From Halobacteriales archaeon YIM A00013 (GTDB lineage Archaea; Halobacteriota; Halobacteria; Halobacteriales; Haloarculaceae), in assembly GCA_025041195.1 (NCBI GenBank), contig JAKCFM010000001.1, positions 2,418,001 to 2,482,000 of the forward strand: a stretch of DNA of 64,000 bases, written 5' to 3'. The stretch's first letter is position 1, and the number at the start of each line of letters is the position of its first letter. The position numbers and the translations under genes were made by a program. Below, piece by piece: positions 1 to 9,002 of this stretch. The notes under the pieces are model-generated. The model made no database searches. It saw only the letters and a list, made by a program, of their open reading frames with translations, and was not told where the DNA came from.

Positions 1-65
1 CACTGTGCACCCAGTGGGCGATACGCTGTCTGGGGGTGTAGACCGCCATCATGGGGGCGATACCA

Positions 66-317
66 ATGAGTTTGCTCACGGCCATCGTGATTTTTCTTGT
101 CGGCCTTGTCTCAGGCATCATCATCAGGGAGTTTGCGGGGATCGCCGCACTGGGGGCGTTGTTGCTCGTTGTGTTCGGCGTCACAACGCCGAACGTTGAG
201 ATCGTCGATTTCATCGTCTCACAGTACTACCAGAGCAACGAACTACTGTTTCTGGCGGGACTGCTGTTCGGACTTGACGCGAATCGGACCCGTCGTGTGA
301 TCACTCGGGGCGACTGA
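66..317 (+). CDS. small haloarchaeal membrane protein
   Basis: An 83-residue protein with two hydrophobic stretches (about residues 3-40, broken by a Gly-rich turn, and a shorter one near residues 60-72), so it is probably a small integral membrane protein with two or three helices. The C-terminus is short and charged. An in-frame ATG lies 15 bases upstream (position 51), but the ATG at 66 directly precedes the hydrophobic segment and is preferred. No catalytic motif is visible and I do not recognise a named family. It stands alone, convergent with the DUF1772-like gene downstream. Function unknown. Confidence 0.6.
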   Translation: MSLLTAIVIFLVGLVSGIIIREFAGIAALGALLLVVFGVTTPNVEIVDFIVSQYYQSNELLFLAGLLFGLDANRTRRVITRGD

Positions 318-382
318 CGGCGATCGGAGTATGCACACACGTCAGTAGTCTTTTCCAGCCGACCAGGTCGTCAGCGTTTCAC

Positions 383-889
383 TCACGCGATCAAAACCGT
401 CGCAATGAGAGAAGCCACAAAGGAGCCGACGGCAGCCGCCGTTCGAACGTGGTTCCACCGTGCCCACCGCAACCGGACGGATCGCCAGTCGTCCGGGGGT
501 GATTCGCCGTCCCACAATTCGATGGCGTCGTTCATCGGGATATGCATACTCGACGTAACGCCGACAGTCCCGACCAGGTAGACGAGTGACGCTCCAATGA
601 ACAACTGGCCGTACGTATGCATCCAGTGTCCACCACCAATTACGACAGCCGTACCCATGACCGGGACGATAGCCGCACCACCGAAGACGATTCCAAACAC
701 CGGGTTCAGGATCGTCTCGTTGATCGACTGCATCACTCGTGTGTACGTCGGCCCATTGAGCGTGTCGAGGGCCACCACCACGCTCACTGAGTAGGCGAAC
801 AACAGCCCGGCCAGCAGCCCAAACAGTAGGGTTGTCGTGGCAAAGAACACAATGAGATGCTGGTCAAACAGTCCGATCAGTCCAGTCAT
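383..889 (-). CDS. DUF1772-like integral membrane protein
   Basis: A 168-residue protein with four predicted membrane helices (about residues 10-38, 60-80, 88-108 and 148-167). A conserved-looking pattern of Asn-Glu-Thr and a His-Ile-Pro-Met-Asn segment sits between helices 3 and 4. This matches the DUF1772 (anthrone oxygenase-like) membrane family as I know it; in bacteria and archaea such proteins often sit beside NAD(P)-binding proteins of the NmrA type and an HxlR regulator. Its ATG overlaps the stop codon of the upstream fragment (ATGA, 886-889), so it was probably translated with it. The divergent HxlR gene is the likely regulator. The enzymatic role is not established. Confidence 0.7.
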   Translation of the reverse strand: MTGLIGLFDQHLIVFFATTTLLFGLLAGLLFAYSVSVVVALDTLNGPTYTRVMQSINETILNPVFGIVFGGAAIVPVMGTAVVIGGGHWMHTYGQLFIGASLVYLVGTVGVTSSMHIPMNDAIELWDGESPPDDWRSVRLRWARWNHVRTAAAVGSFVASLIATVLIA

Positions 890-1026
890 TGCTCCACTCC
901 TGGACGCCGAGCTACCGGTGTCGTCAGTTTCGAGGCGATCATTTCCCAGAGACGCTCACGGACCTCCTGGCCAATAGCGCCGCTTGCGCCCGTACCGAGG
1001 ACGTTCGGTGGAGTACGGTGGCTCAT
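886..1026 (-). pseudogene. remnant of NmrA-type NAD(P)-binding gene
   Basis: A 46-codon frame starting at ATG 1026. Residues 8-18 contain a Rossmann-type dinucleotide-binding motif (N-V-L-G-T-G-A-S-G-A-I-G), as at the start of NmrA/SDR-like NAD(P)-binding proteins, but the frame ends after another 26 residues instead of the roughly 280 expected. The position, 4-base overlap with the DUF1772-like gene and the divergent HxlR regulator fit a NAD(P)-binding protein/DUF1772 operon in which most of the first gene has been deleted. It could also be a short real peptide kept for translational coupling. Inference rests on one motif plus context. Confidence 0.45.
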
Positions 1027-1079
1027 ATCCTGGTACCTGTTTCGGCTGGCAATGTGAAATAATGTCAAGTTTCTGTTTT

Positions 1080-1092
1080 GAAAGTGACTTTC
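1080..1092. promoter_or_regulatory. 13-bp palindrome, candidate HxlR operator
   Basis: GAAAGTGACTTTC is a perfect inverted repeat of 6-base arms around one central base. It sits between the divergent HxlR gene (TATA at 1135-1141) and the fragment/DUF1772 operon, whose likely TATA is the AT-rich stretch at 1056-1064 on the reverse strand. This is where a dimeric winged-helix repressor would act on both promoters. Binding is inferred from position only. Confidence 0.4.
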
Positions 1093-1134
1093 GTGGAGGA
1101 AAGCGGGGTGTCAACTCGGTGGGTCGGTCCGCGG

Positions 1135-1141
1135 CTATATA
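1135..1141 (+). promoter_or_regulatory. TATA box of HxlR gene
   Basis: CTATATA lies 25-31 bases before the ATG at 1166. That spacing fits a leaderless or nearly leaderless haloarchaeal transcript and supports the chosen start. Confidence 0.5.
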
Positions 1142-1165
1142 CAACCATCATTCGTACTGTCACCT

Positions 1166-1615
1166 ATGGTAGAATCAGATGATGACGATTCTTCCTCGCC
1201 GACACCCGATCACGAGAGCGCTCGTTCAAAGGAACACAGCCCTGCGGATGTTGTTACCCAGTATTTTCACCTCCTCGACGGTGTGCCTCCCATCGACCAG
1301 ACGCCTGAGGAGCTGCATGTAACAGTGAGCGACCTCCTTGAACTGCTCACGAAGGCATACGCTATGGATATCCTCTTTCATCTCTTTTGCGAGCATGATG
1401 CGCTCCGGTTCACCGAAATCGAAGCGGCTACTGGTGCGTCCCCGAAGGTCCTTTCTCAGCGATTGAAGGAGTTCGTTGATGCGGGACTCATTACTCGGCG
1501 ATCCTACGACGAGATTCCGCCACACGTTGAGTATCAACCGACACGAATGGCGGAGGAACTCGATCCCGCATTCCAATTTCTCTACGCGTGGGCCGAACAC
1601 CACGACATCCAGTAA
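1166..1615 (+). CDS. HxlR-family winged-helix regulator
   Basis: A 149-residue DNA-binding protein. An acidic, Ser-rich tail of about 45 residues precedes an HxlR/MarR-like winged helix: the helix-turn-helix is around residues 87-110 (A-T-G-A-S-P-K-V-L-S-Q-R-L) and the wing near residues 112-130 (G-L-I-T-R-R-S-Y-D-E-I-P-P). The family responds to small electrophiles or redox stress and usually controls a neighbouring divergent oxidoreductase operon. Here the divergent unit is the DUF1772-like gene and its broken NAD(P)-binding partner, with a perfect palindrome in the shared promoter. The long acidic N-terminus is typical of halophile versions. Confidence 0.88.
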   Translation: MVESDDDDSSSPTPDHESARSKEHSPADVVTQYFHLLDGVPPIDQTPEELHVTVSDLLELLTKAYAMDILFHLFCEHDALRFTEIEAATGASPKVLSQRLKEFVDAGLITRRSYDEIPPHVEYQPTRMAEELDPAFQFLYAWAEHHDIQ

Positions 1616-1673
1616 TGATCGATCCGGTTGATCGCCCGATCGGATTCCACTGCGTCCACATCACGAATCTCTT

Positions 1674-4600
1674 CTACGCGGATTCGATCGCCTCGTCGAT
1701 CGCGGTGGTGAGCCGGTCGAGCGCCAGTTCGCGGTTGGTTGCCCAGTTCGGCGACCACACACGGTGAACCGTCCAGCCCAGTTGCTCTAACACCTCGCGG
1801 CGCAATCGATCTCGATCTCTGGCGGTATTGGAGCGTCGATACGCCACGCCGTCACACTCGACGCCGAGCACGTACGATCCCGGCCGTTCTGGATGCTCAA
1901 TAGCCAGATCAACGCTGTAGCCGCTACGATCTGCGGGCCGAACTACCGTGTAGCCATCCTTCGTGAGTGCTGTCTCGACGGCCGCCACGAACAGATCGGA
2001 ACTGTCGCCGTCTGCGTGTTCGAGCCCACATTGTTCGTTCTCCTCGCGTGCATACCTGAGATACCGCTTGAACAGCTCGACGCCCTTGCTGTCAGTCCGT
2101 GAACAATCGATCTCCTCCGGCAGAATCGAACTGACGACGGTGACCTGCGATTTTGCCCGGGTAATCGCCACATTGAGCCGCCGTTCCCCACCAGCTTCGT
2201 TGAGCGGGCCAAAATTCATCGAAAGCTGGCCGGTTTCGTCTGGACCATAGCCGACGCTAAACAGGAGTCGATCGCGTTCATCACCCTGAACGACCTCAAG
2301 ATTCTTGATGAAAAACTCGCTGAGTACATCATCACTGGCGACGAACGAATCGAGCGTGCTGTTCGACGCCCGCCGGCGATTGAGCGCTTCCTGGATTGCC
2401 CGCTGTTGTGCGCTGCTGAATGCGACTACGCCGAGGCTTTCGTCGGGTCGCGTTTCTGCGTGGGCTTCGATACAATCGACGACACGAACCGCCTCCGGAT
2501 GGTTTTGCCGTGTTCCGCCACGATCATACACACCATCCTCGACGTACTCGAACGTGACTCCCGTCGAATCCGCCGGCTCGCTCTCCGGAAACGTCTGTAG
2601 CCGGCCGTCGTAGAACTGCTCGTTCGAGAAGGCGATAAGTTCCTCTGCGTTGCTTCGGTAGTGCCAGCGGAGCGTCCGCTCGGGGAGCACGATTGCGGCC
2701 TCTTCCAGAATGCTGTCACTGTCTTCGCGCACTGCATCGTCGGTCGCGCTCTCGGCGGTGAAAAACGATGTCGGTGGAAGCTGCTTTCGATCACCAACGA
2801 TAATCGCTTGCTCGGCTCGCGCAATCGAACTCACCGCATCGTGTGGCTTGATCTGTGAGGCTTCATCGAAAATGACCGTATCAAACTGTATGGACGACGC
2901 CGGGCAGTACTGTGCGACAGACAGCGGACTCATCATGAAACACGGTGTGAGCGTCGTGATAAACGACCCTGCGGCATCAAATAGCGAACGCAGTGGCTCG
3001 CTCTGCTGGTCGATCTGTTGACGGAGATGCACCTCTTCTTCCCCAGGTGTGTGTCGTTCATCGAACGTTGGTTGGCGGTCTCGCACGCGCCGTTGGATCG
3101 CCGTGCGGGCTTGTTCGAGCTGTTCGGTGTCGAGCGCTCTGAACGACTCGATATATCGTTCAACTTCTGCAACGCTGAATCCCCCCAGATCGGTCTGTTC
3201 GTACACGCCATGCAGCCAATCGGTGTAAAATCCTTTCTCAAACGCAGGAACGAGCTCGGCAGGATCGTAGCTCCCTTCCAGAAACCGATCGACGTAGTCG
3301 GCAGCCACCGTCTCACGAACCGTCTCAAGCTGTGCCTCGAATGTGATGCGCTGTTGGAGTGCCGGCACGTCATCACGCCGCCCTTCGAAATATGACTGGA
3401 CCGCGGAGAACGGTGCGGCGTGTATTGGATCACCGTCAATTCGGATCTCGCTCGTATCCATCAGTGAGTCGAACGTTTTGTACGCCGTTTCGAATCGTTC
3501 GAGCAACTTGTCGGTCCGCTGTCGGATGGTTTTCACATCGGCGAGTCGATCGTCAAACAGCCGGTCTCGAACGGGAATGATCAGCTCGTCATCGAACGCA
3601 TCGAGGCCACCGATCCATTGTTGGGCCTGGATTAGCGTCTCCCAGTCCGTATCTGCGCCTGCATAAAGCGGTCCCAGTCGGTCGATTACGTCGCGATACT
3701 CCTCGCGCTCGGCTTCGATTCGCTGAATCTCTGCAAGCTGTCTGGTGTCGTCGAGGAGCTGCTCGTGGTCTGGATCGTACCCATCGCGCGCATGGTTCGT
3801 GATCGTTCGCTTCAGTGACCGATACGTGGGGTTAACGGATCGAAAGCTGCCGAATGCTGCCAGTTCATCGGTGAGCTCGATTCCATCCAGTGCGAAAAAG
3901 CTCCGCCGGTAGTTTGCTTCGAGCTCTCTGGTCTGGGTCTTTCGCGCTCGTTCGAGCGTTGCAAGCGCTTTGAGCCGTGACCCGTCGGTGACAAACGCTT
4001 CGTCGAACAGCGTGTCCCGCCAGGGGAGCTGTGGTCGATCATCGAGATGGGCAAGTAGATCGTTGACCGTTCTGAGCGTATCGATGGTTACTACTTCCAG
4101 CCCGATCGCCTCTGCTATCGATTCGCGGACAGTATCCATCTCCTTGACCGTCTCACAGAGCGTCTCAAGCGCGCGCTTGGCTTTCGTTCCAGTTTCGACA
4201 CCCCATTCTCGCAGCCGCGTGTGTCGCCACGGATTCGTCTCATAGCGGTTGATCTCCTCGTCGTACCGAGCCAGCGTCGCAAGCGCGTCGATTGCTGTGT
4301 TCACGGCCGATTCTGAAACCGCGAGCGGGTCGACGCTGCCACTGTCGATTCGTGGGGCATCAGATCGATCGGAGCGAATGCCAAACGCCTCGTAGACGGT
4401 CAGATCCCAGCCCTCTGGAGCAAACTGCAGCTGGTCGCCGTAGGCAGTGATCGCGTCTCGATGCTCGCTAAGCCGTTCGAGTGTGCTCTCTCGGTCCGGT
4501 TCGGATGCCGAGCTGGTGGTAGCGAGCGCCGTTTCGAGCGTTTCAAGCACTTGCGCTCTGTTCGCCTGCCTGCCATGAACTTCAAGACAGAACTTCTCGA

Positions 4601-7600
4601 GACCCACCTCCTGGAGCCGGCGTTTTACCACACCGAGCGCAGCCTGTTTTTCGCTCACGAATAACACCTGCTCACCAGCCGCGAGCTTCTCGGCGATAAT
4701 ATTGGCGATGGTCTGGGATTTTCCAGTCCCTGGAGGGCCCTGGAGGACGAAATTTGTCCCGCGCTTGGCTGCCTCAATAGCGGCCTGCTGGCTCGAATCA
4801 GCGTCGAGCACCTGAAACGTATCCGCAGGATCGACGGCCTGGTCGAGGCTCGCTGCGCCGGGCGGATCGATCGATTCGTGGGCAGATAGGAGGGCCGACT
4901 GGTTGCCGGCCAACGCCTGCACGACTGGATTCTCCGCAATCAGCGCTCGATTGCGCTCAAGATCGGTGTAGAGACTGAATTTCGAGGAGTCAAAACACCC
5001 GACTACGACGGTCGGTTCAATCGACGCGGTCGTGACGGCGGACAGTGCCTGAAAGACGGATTCGAACGCCGTGTCGATCGCCGAAAGCGAGAGCGCCTTG
5101 GCTGGTGGCAGCTTCACGTTGTGGGCTGTGGCCAGCTTCGTTCGGAGCGCCGGATTCAACTGGAGCCCATCCCCCCTGAGTTCGAGGCTGAATTCGCCCG
5201 AAGAGCGTGTGGCCGAGTGTGAGAGCTCGACTGGCACTAGAAACAGCGGCGATCGCATCTCACGAGCGTTTTCGTCGGGACTCCAGCACAGCATCCCGAG
5301 TGCGAGATAGAGCGACTCGACACCGCGTTCGCGACGGTGTCGTTTGGTAGCGCGCTCGATCGTCGACAAATCGCTCGACACGTTCTCAGCTACCAGCTCA
5401 CACGAGTGCGCTGGCGCGTCGGTTACACCAGGGGGCGCACTGTCAGTTTCGGTTTTCGTGGTGCCTATCCGCAGCGCACCCTCCGATTCGAGCGTTGTCG
5501 CGACGTGCGTCGGCTTCGCAGCCACAAACTTCAGCTGCGTATCTGAGGGCGCAAACGAGATCAGATCGTTTCGTCTGGAGAGATCGAGCAGCTGTGATTT
5601 GGCTTCCTCGATGAGTGCAGCAACTGCGCCGTCGTCAGCATCGGGCACTGATTGTGGTCGGTCTGAGACGACCTCGGTGATAGGCGTGGCCGCCCCGTCC
5701 CAGAACCGCTCGGTCGAGCCCTCGTTCGTCGGTGGATCGGTTACAGAGGCCGCATCGACGGCCGGTTCGCTGGGAAACTCCGCGAGCAGCGATCTAGCCG
5801 CCGCGAGTTCGTCCTCGGTGTCGACAGCGATCGGTAACGGTTCGTTCGATTCCGGCGCGATCGGACGGACCGTTTGATCGGGGAGTTTCGTAGTGTCGAT
5901 ACCAGCCAGATCCGCGTCGGTGATCGGGACGGTGTCGATGCACTGAAACTCGGTGACGGTACTGCCGTCGCCGAACAGCTCTCGATAGGAGGAAATCGTA
6001 AAATCGGTCCGATCACGCTGCTGGTCGCCGTAGCCGGCGGTGGCTCCGTCAAGGCCATCGCCATAGACGAGTGCTTCGAGGTCGGACTGCCACGCCACGA
6101 TCGGCTGTGACGCGGCGTCTTCATCGTTGAGCCCCCGGTTAGTCACAACGTACTGCACTGCGGTCTGAAAGCTCCGAAAGCACTCATAATGCTCAGCGAG
6201 CGGACTGCGTGCCTGCTCGCCTGCCGGGTGCTGCTGGTCGTCAGTTGGTTGTGGCTCAGTTGGCTGGGGATCGACTGGCTCCGGTTCGGTGGCCGCGTCC
6301 TCAAGGAACGCCCCAACTCGTGGTGCCATCTCGGCCGCGTGTTCGACGATCGTCTCTTGTGAGAGCAGGGTGGCAGCGTCGTCATCGGTTGCGTCTGCAA
6401 TGATCGATAGCGCCTCCTCGTGGAGCTCCTGCAGTGGATTTTCTCGATCGTCTGACGGCTCGATCCCGTCGGATGGGTACTCGCCAACGTGCTGCGCAAG
6501 CGCGCGACACTCCGCTTCGACCGACTCAGTGACGCGCCGAACGGTCTCCTGTGGGATGGCTGCAGCATCGAGCGCGTTCACAATTGGGCCGTCGATCGCT
6601 GATTCGTCGTCGGTTGGGGACGTCCCTTTCTCGGACGTCTCTGTCTCGGTCCCATTGTGTTGCCAGGTGTACTCCGTCCATGCGCCGAGCAACGCGGTCG
6701 CATTATCGGTGTCAGTCTCACACGCGCTTTTGAAGGCACTGAGATGGTCACGTTGGTCAGGCGCCACGGACCACGAAGTGGCCGGATCTCGTTCGAGCAG
6801 GTCGATAAACGCACTCCCCTCGGTAAGCAGTGACTCGAACAGCTCGGGATCGAGGCCGTCTGCCATCGAGAAACCAGGCAGGCGTTCGAATCGGTCACCG
6901 AGCGCACAGAAAGCGGCTGCGTGTTCGATGAGCCGCTTGCCATCCTCCCTCGGAACGGCTGCTGCTTGCGTTGGTGGGACGCCAACCACGTTGTAAAATG
7001 TTGCGTGCGTTGTGGTGTCGGTTGGATTCCGAAGAACGCGGCCAATCCGCTGGACGAGCGCCGGGTTAACGCCTCCCGTCGCCATGTTGATCGCGACCGA
7101 CGCGTGTTGCATATCCACACCCTCGCCGAGGAGATCACCGGTGCCGAGCAGGACCGAATTGGACGTTGGCGAATCGAACGCGTCGATCACCGCCCGTTGT
7201 TCGTCGCCGGTCTGCGTACTCGTCACGAGGAAGATCGATTCGGGATCCGAAAGCACGTCCTGCAGTCGTGTTTCGAGCGCCTCGACGCCGGCGTTGCTGT
7301 CGGCCAGCACAACGACGTTCTCGGACTCTGCGTGTTCGACAACGAGATCGACGATCGCATCCAACGAGGGGGTGAGATTCCACCGCTTCGTTTGTCGAGA
7401 AAACAGTCCTGTCACGAGGTTGCGAAACGTCTCATCGGTACGTTTCAACTCGTTGCCAGCGCTCGTGTGTGAGAACCGCCGCACGTCGTCGAACGTTCGT
7501 AACGGGGCGTCGGGTGCCTCGTCTATCGCTTCTTGTTCGAGCGTCGATTGGACCGTCTTGAATGCCGACGTGACGCGGTCGGTCAGCGTCTCGAGTGACG

Positions 7601-8795
7601 TTTCGACGAGCTCGTACGGCGCATACTGGACCTCCCAGTCGAACGACGGAATGACGCCATCGGCTCGGGCCTCGGCAACGGTGTAGCGTTCAAGTTCTGG
7701 ACCGACCGCATCAGAGAGCCGGGTTGTGAGCGCGGTACTGCCGTCTCCGGCCGTCCCGACCGATCCAGACAGCGCAAGGACGTTTCCAGAGAATGACTCA
7801 AGCAGCGACCCCCAGCCACTGGTTGTCGCGTAGTGGTGTGCCTCATCGAGCAACACGAGATCGTCATCGTGTCGAGGGGTATCGAGCAGTCCCTGGGGCG
7901 TCCGAAAGTGGAGTGTTCCCCACGTGAGAGTGGCGTCGTCGGCTGCGATCCGTTCCAGGGGAACGTTCAAATGTGTTGCAAACAGGCGTCGCCACTGCTC
8001 AAGCAACAGGTCATTGTGGGCAACGACCAGCACGTCCGTTCCCTCAATATCCGCCTGCAGGCCCTCCACACCCTGGTCCGTGGGATGGAGCGCGCCGTAC
8101 GCAAGCGCGATCGTCCCGAGTCCGAGGACGGTTTTTCCGGTGGCGGTTGCCATATCAACGTAACCACGCCCATCGTTCGTACACCACGCCGCAAGTGCCG
8201 ATCGCTGATGGTCCCACAACGGCACCATCATCTGGGGTTCGTCGATCAGCGCGCGCAACTCCGAACTGTTGCTGGCTGCGATCCCGTCGACGATCCGATC
8301 GATCTCCGACACCACTCCATCGTCACCGAACAGCTGCGTGGTAACATCTGCAACCGACCCGCCGGTGGCCGTGAGTGATCTCCCACCGTGTTTCAGGAGT
8401 AACTTTTCGATCACCGCCCCCGTTGCCGTCTGCACGTCCGCAATTTCGAAATTCGAAGTGCTCAATTGATAGCTCAGATCGTTCAGTTCATACACCAGTC
8501 CACCGATCGACCGGTCGGAGATATCCTCAAGCACCGACGGAACGTCGGTGTGGGTTCCCGTCGTCGTTTTCACGCCGCGACGGTAGAAGGGACCCAGTTC
8601 CCGACCGAAATTCGTCTTCGATAGATTCAGATCGCTGATCTGGATGTCCGCACTCAGATCCGTTGCAATCTCGTCGATGTAGGTGGCCCACTCCGTTTTC
8701 GGACGATCAATGAGAAACGAATCGTGGAATTTCTCTCCGGCTGATTGTAGATTCTGCGTCCGATCATCAGCGAGATCATCGATATTCCGCACCAT
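1674..8795 (-). CDS. giant SF2 helicase-DUF4011-SF1 helicase-PD-(D/E)XK nuclease
   Basis: A single 2373-residue frame with two motors and a nuclease. Part 1: SF2 helicase, Walker A with A-T-G-K-T near residue 215-220, D-E-A-H near 317, helicase C domain with motif VI Q-R-I-G-R-V-L-R near 585. Part 2 (about 600-1050): helical region and an acidic Pro/Thr linker (near 850), function unknown. Part 3: DUF4011-like segment from about 1060, then an SF1 Upf1/Dna2-like helicase with G-P-P-G-T-G-K-S near 1355, D-E-A-S-Q near 1975 and N-V-A-I-T-R-A-K near 2210. Part 4: a C-terminal Vsr/MTES_1575-type nuclease (about 2270-2373) with V-E-C-D-G near 2315 and an R-D-R-D-R-L-R segment. DUF4011-helicase-Vsr proteins are known antiviral candidates (Hhe-type, as I recall); the added N-terminal SF2 helicase is unusual. 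No methylase or other partner is adjacent. Start ATG is backed by a TATA-like stretch upstream. Confidence 0.9.
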   Translation of the reverse strand: MVRNIDDLADDRTQNLQSAGEKFHDSFLIDRPKTEWATYIDEIATDLSADIQISDLNLSKTNFGRELGPFYRRGVKTTTGTHTDVPSVLEDISDRSIGGLVYELNDLSYQLSTSNFEIADVQTATGAVIEKLLLKHGGRSLTATGGSVADVTTQLFGDDGVVSEIDRIVDGIAASNSSELRALIDEPQMMVPLWDHQRSALAAWCTNDGRGYVDMATATGKTVLGLGTIALAYGALHPTDQGVEGLQADIEGTDVLVVAHNDLLLEQWRRLFATHLNVPLERIAADDATLTWGTLHFRTPQGLLDTPRHDDDLVLLDEAHHYATTSGWGSLLESFSGNVLALSGSVGTAGDGSTALTTRLSDAVGPELERYTVAEARADGVIPSFDWEVQYAPYELVETSLETLTDRVTSAFKTVQSTLEQEAIDEAPDAPLRTFDDVRRFSHTSAGNELKRTDETFRNLVTGLFSRQTKRWNLTPSLDAIVDLVVEHAESENVVVLADSNAGVEALETRLQDVLSDPESIFLVTSTQTGDEQRAVIDAFDSPTSNSVLLGTGDLLGEGVDMQHASVAINMATGGVNPALVQRIGRVLRNPTDTTTHATFYNVVGVPPTQAAAVPREDGKRLIEHAAAFCALGDRFERLPGFSMADGLDPELFESLLTEGSAFIDLLERDPATSWSVAPDQRDHLSAFKSACETDTDNATALLGAWTEYTWQHNGTETETSEKGTSPTDDESAIDGPIVNALDAAAIPQETVRRVTESVEAECRALAQHVGEYPSDGIEPSDDRENPLQELHEEALSIIADATDDDAATLLSQETIVEHAAEMAPRVGAFLEDAATEPEPVDPQPTEPQPTDDQQHPAGEQARSPLAEHYECFRSFQTAVQYVVTNRGLNDEDAASQPIVAWQSDLEALVYGDGLDGATAGYGDQQRDRTDFTISSYRELFGDGSTVTEFQCIDTVPITDADLAGIDTTKLPDQTVRPIAPESNEPLPIAVDTEDELAAARSLLAEFPSEPAVDAASVTDPPTNEGSTERFWDGAATPITEVVSDRPQSVPDADDGAVAALIEEAKSQLLDLSRRNDLISFAPSDTQLKFVAAKPTHVATTLESEGALRIGTTKTETDSAPPGVTDAPAHSCELVAENVSSDLSTIERATKRHRRERGVESLYLALGMLCWSPDENAREMRSPLFLVPVELSHSATRSSGEFSLELRGDGLQLNPALRTKLATAHNVKLPPAKALSLSAIDTAFESVFQALSAVTTASIEPTVVVGCFDSSKFSLYTDLERNRALIAENPVVQALAGNQSALLSAHESIDPPGAASLDQAVDPADTFQVLDADSSQQAAIEAAKRGTNFVLQGPPGTGKSQTIANIIAEKLAAGEQVLFVSEKQAALGVVKRRLQEVGLEKFCLEVHGRQANRAQVLETLETALATTSSASEPDRESTLERLSEHRDAITAYGDQLQFAPEGWDLTVYEAFGIRSDRSDAPRIDSGSVDPLAVSESAVNTAIDALATLARYDEEINRYETNPWRHTRLREWGVETGTKAKRALETLCETVKEMDTVRESIAEAIGLEVVTIDTLRTVNDLLAHLDDRPQLPWRDTLFDEAFVTDGSRLKALATLERARKTQTRELEANYRRSFFALDGIELTDELAAFGSFRSVNPTYRSLKRTITNHARDGYDPDHEQLLDDTRQLAEIQRIEAEREEYRDVIDRLGPLYAGADTDWETLIQAQQWIGGLDAFDDELIIPVRDRLFDDRLADVKTIRQRTDKLLERFETAYKTFDSLMDTSEIRIDGDPIHAAPFSAVQSYFEGRRDDVPALQQRITFEAQLETVRETVAADYVDRFLEGSYDPAELVPAFEKGFYTDWLHGVYEQTDLGGFSVAEVERYIESFRALDTEQLEQARTAIQRRVRDRQPTFDERHTPGEEEVHLRQQIDQQSEPLRSLFDAAGSFITTLTPCFMMSPLSVAQYCPASSIQFDTVIFDEASQIKPHDAVSSIARAEQAIIVGDRKQLPPTSFFTAESATDDAVREDSDSILEEAAIVLPERTLRWHYRSNAEELIAFSNEQFYDGRLQTFPESEPADSTGVTFEYVEDGVYDRGGTRQNHPEAVRVVDCIEAHAETRPDESLGVVAFSSAQQRAIQEALNRRRASNSTLDSFVASDDVLSEFFIKNLEVVQGDERDRLLFSVGYGPDETGQLSMNFGPLNEAGGERRLNVAITRAKSQVTVVSSILPEEIDCSRTDSKGVELFKRYLRYAREENEQCGLEHADGDSSDLFVAAVETALTKDGYTVVRPADRSGYSVDLAIEHPERPGSYVLGVECDGVAYRRSNTARDRDRLRREVLEQLGWTVHRVWSPNWATNRELALDRLTTAIDEAIESA

Positions 8796-8823
8796 TCTTA
8801 CCTGGTGTTTGTGCGTCTATCTG

Positions 8824-8833
8824 ATAAATAAAT
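8824..8833 (-). promoter_or_regulatory. TATA-like stretch of the giant helicase gene
   Basis: On the reverse strand the sequence reads ATTTATTTAT, 29-38 bases before the ATG at 8795. The 8796-8880 stretch is far more AT-rich than its surroundings, as expected of a haloarchaeal promoter. Confidence 0.4.
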
Positions 8834-9002
8834 CTAAAATAGTTGGCCATCTTTATGATATGATTATAAACATATTTTCTGTGTAACTATAGTATGGGGC
8901 TCCGGTCTGGAGAATCATCCGCCATCGAACAGTGAGAACTATTCTCATTCGTATCTCCCATACCAACTGCTACGGCGTCACCCTGCTGTCGAACGGATTG
9001 TT

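Noticed and set aside
1226-1603. 125-codon frame antisense to the HxlR gene
   Set aside because: Opposite a protein with a clear winged helix; no supporting motif.
8796-9002. possible small gene between the giant helicase and the metallophosphatase
   Set aside because: AT-rich 5' part is promoter-like, and the remaining frames lack starts and motifs.
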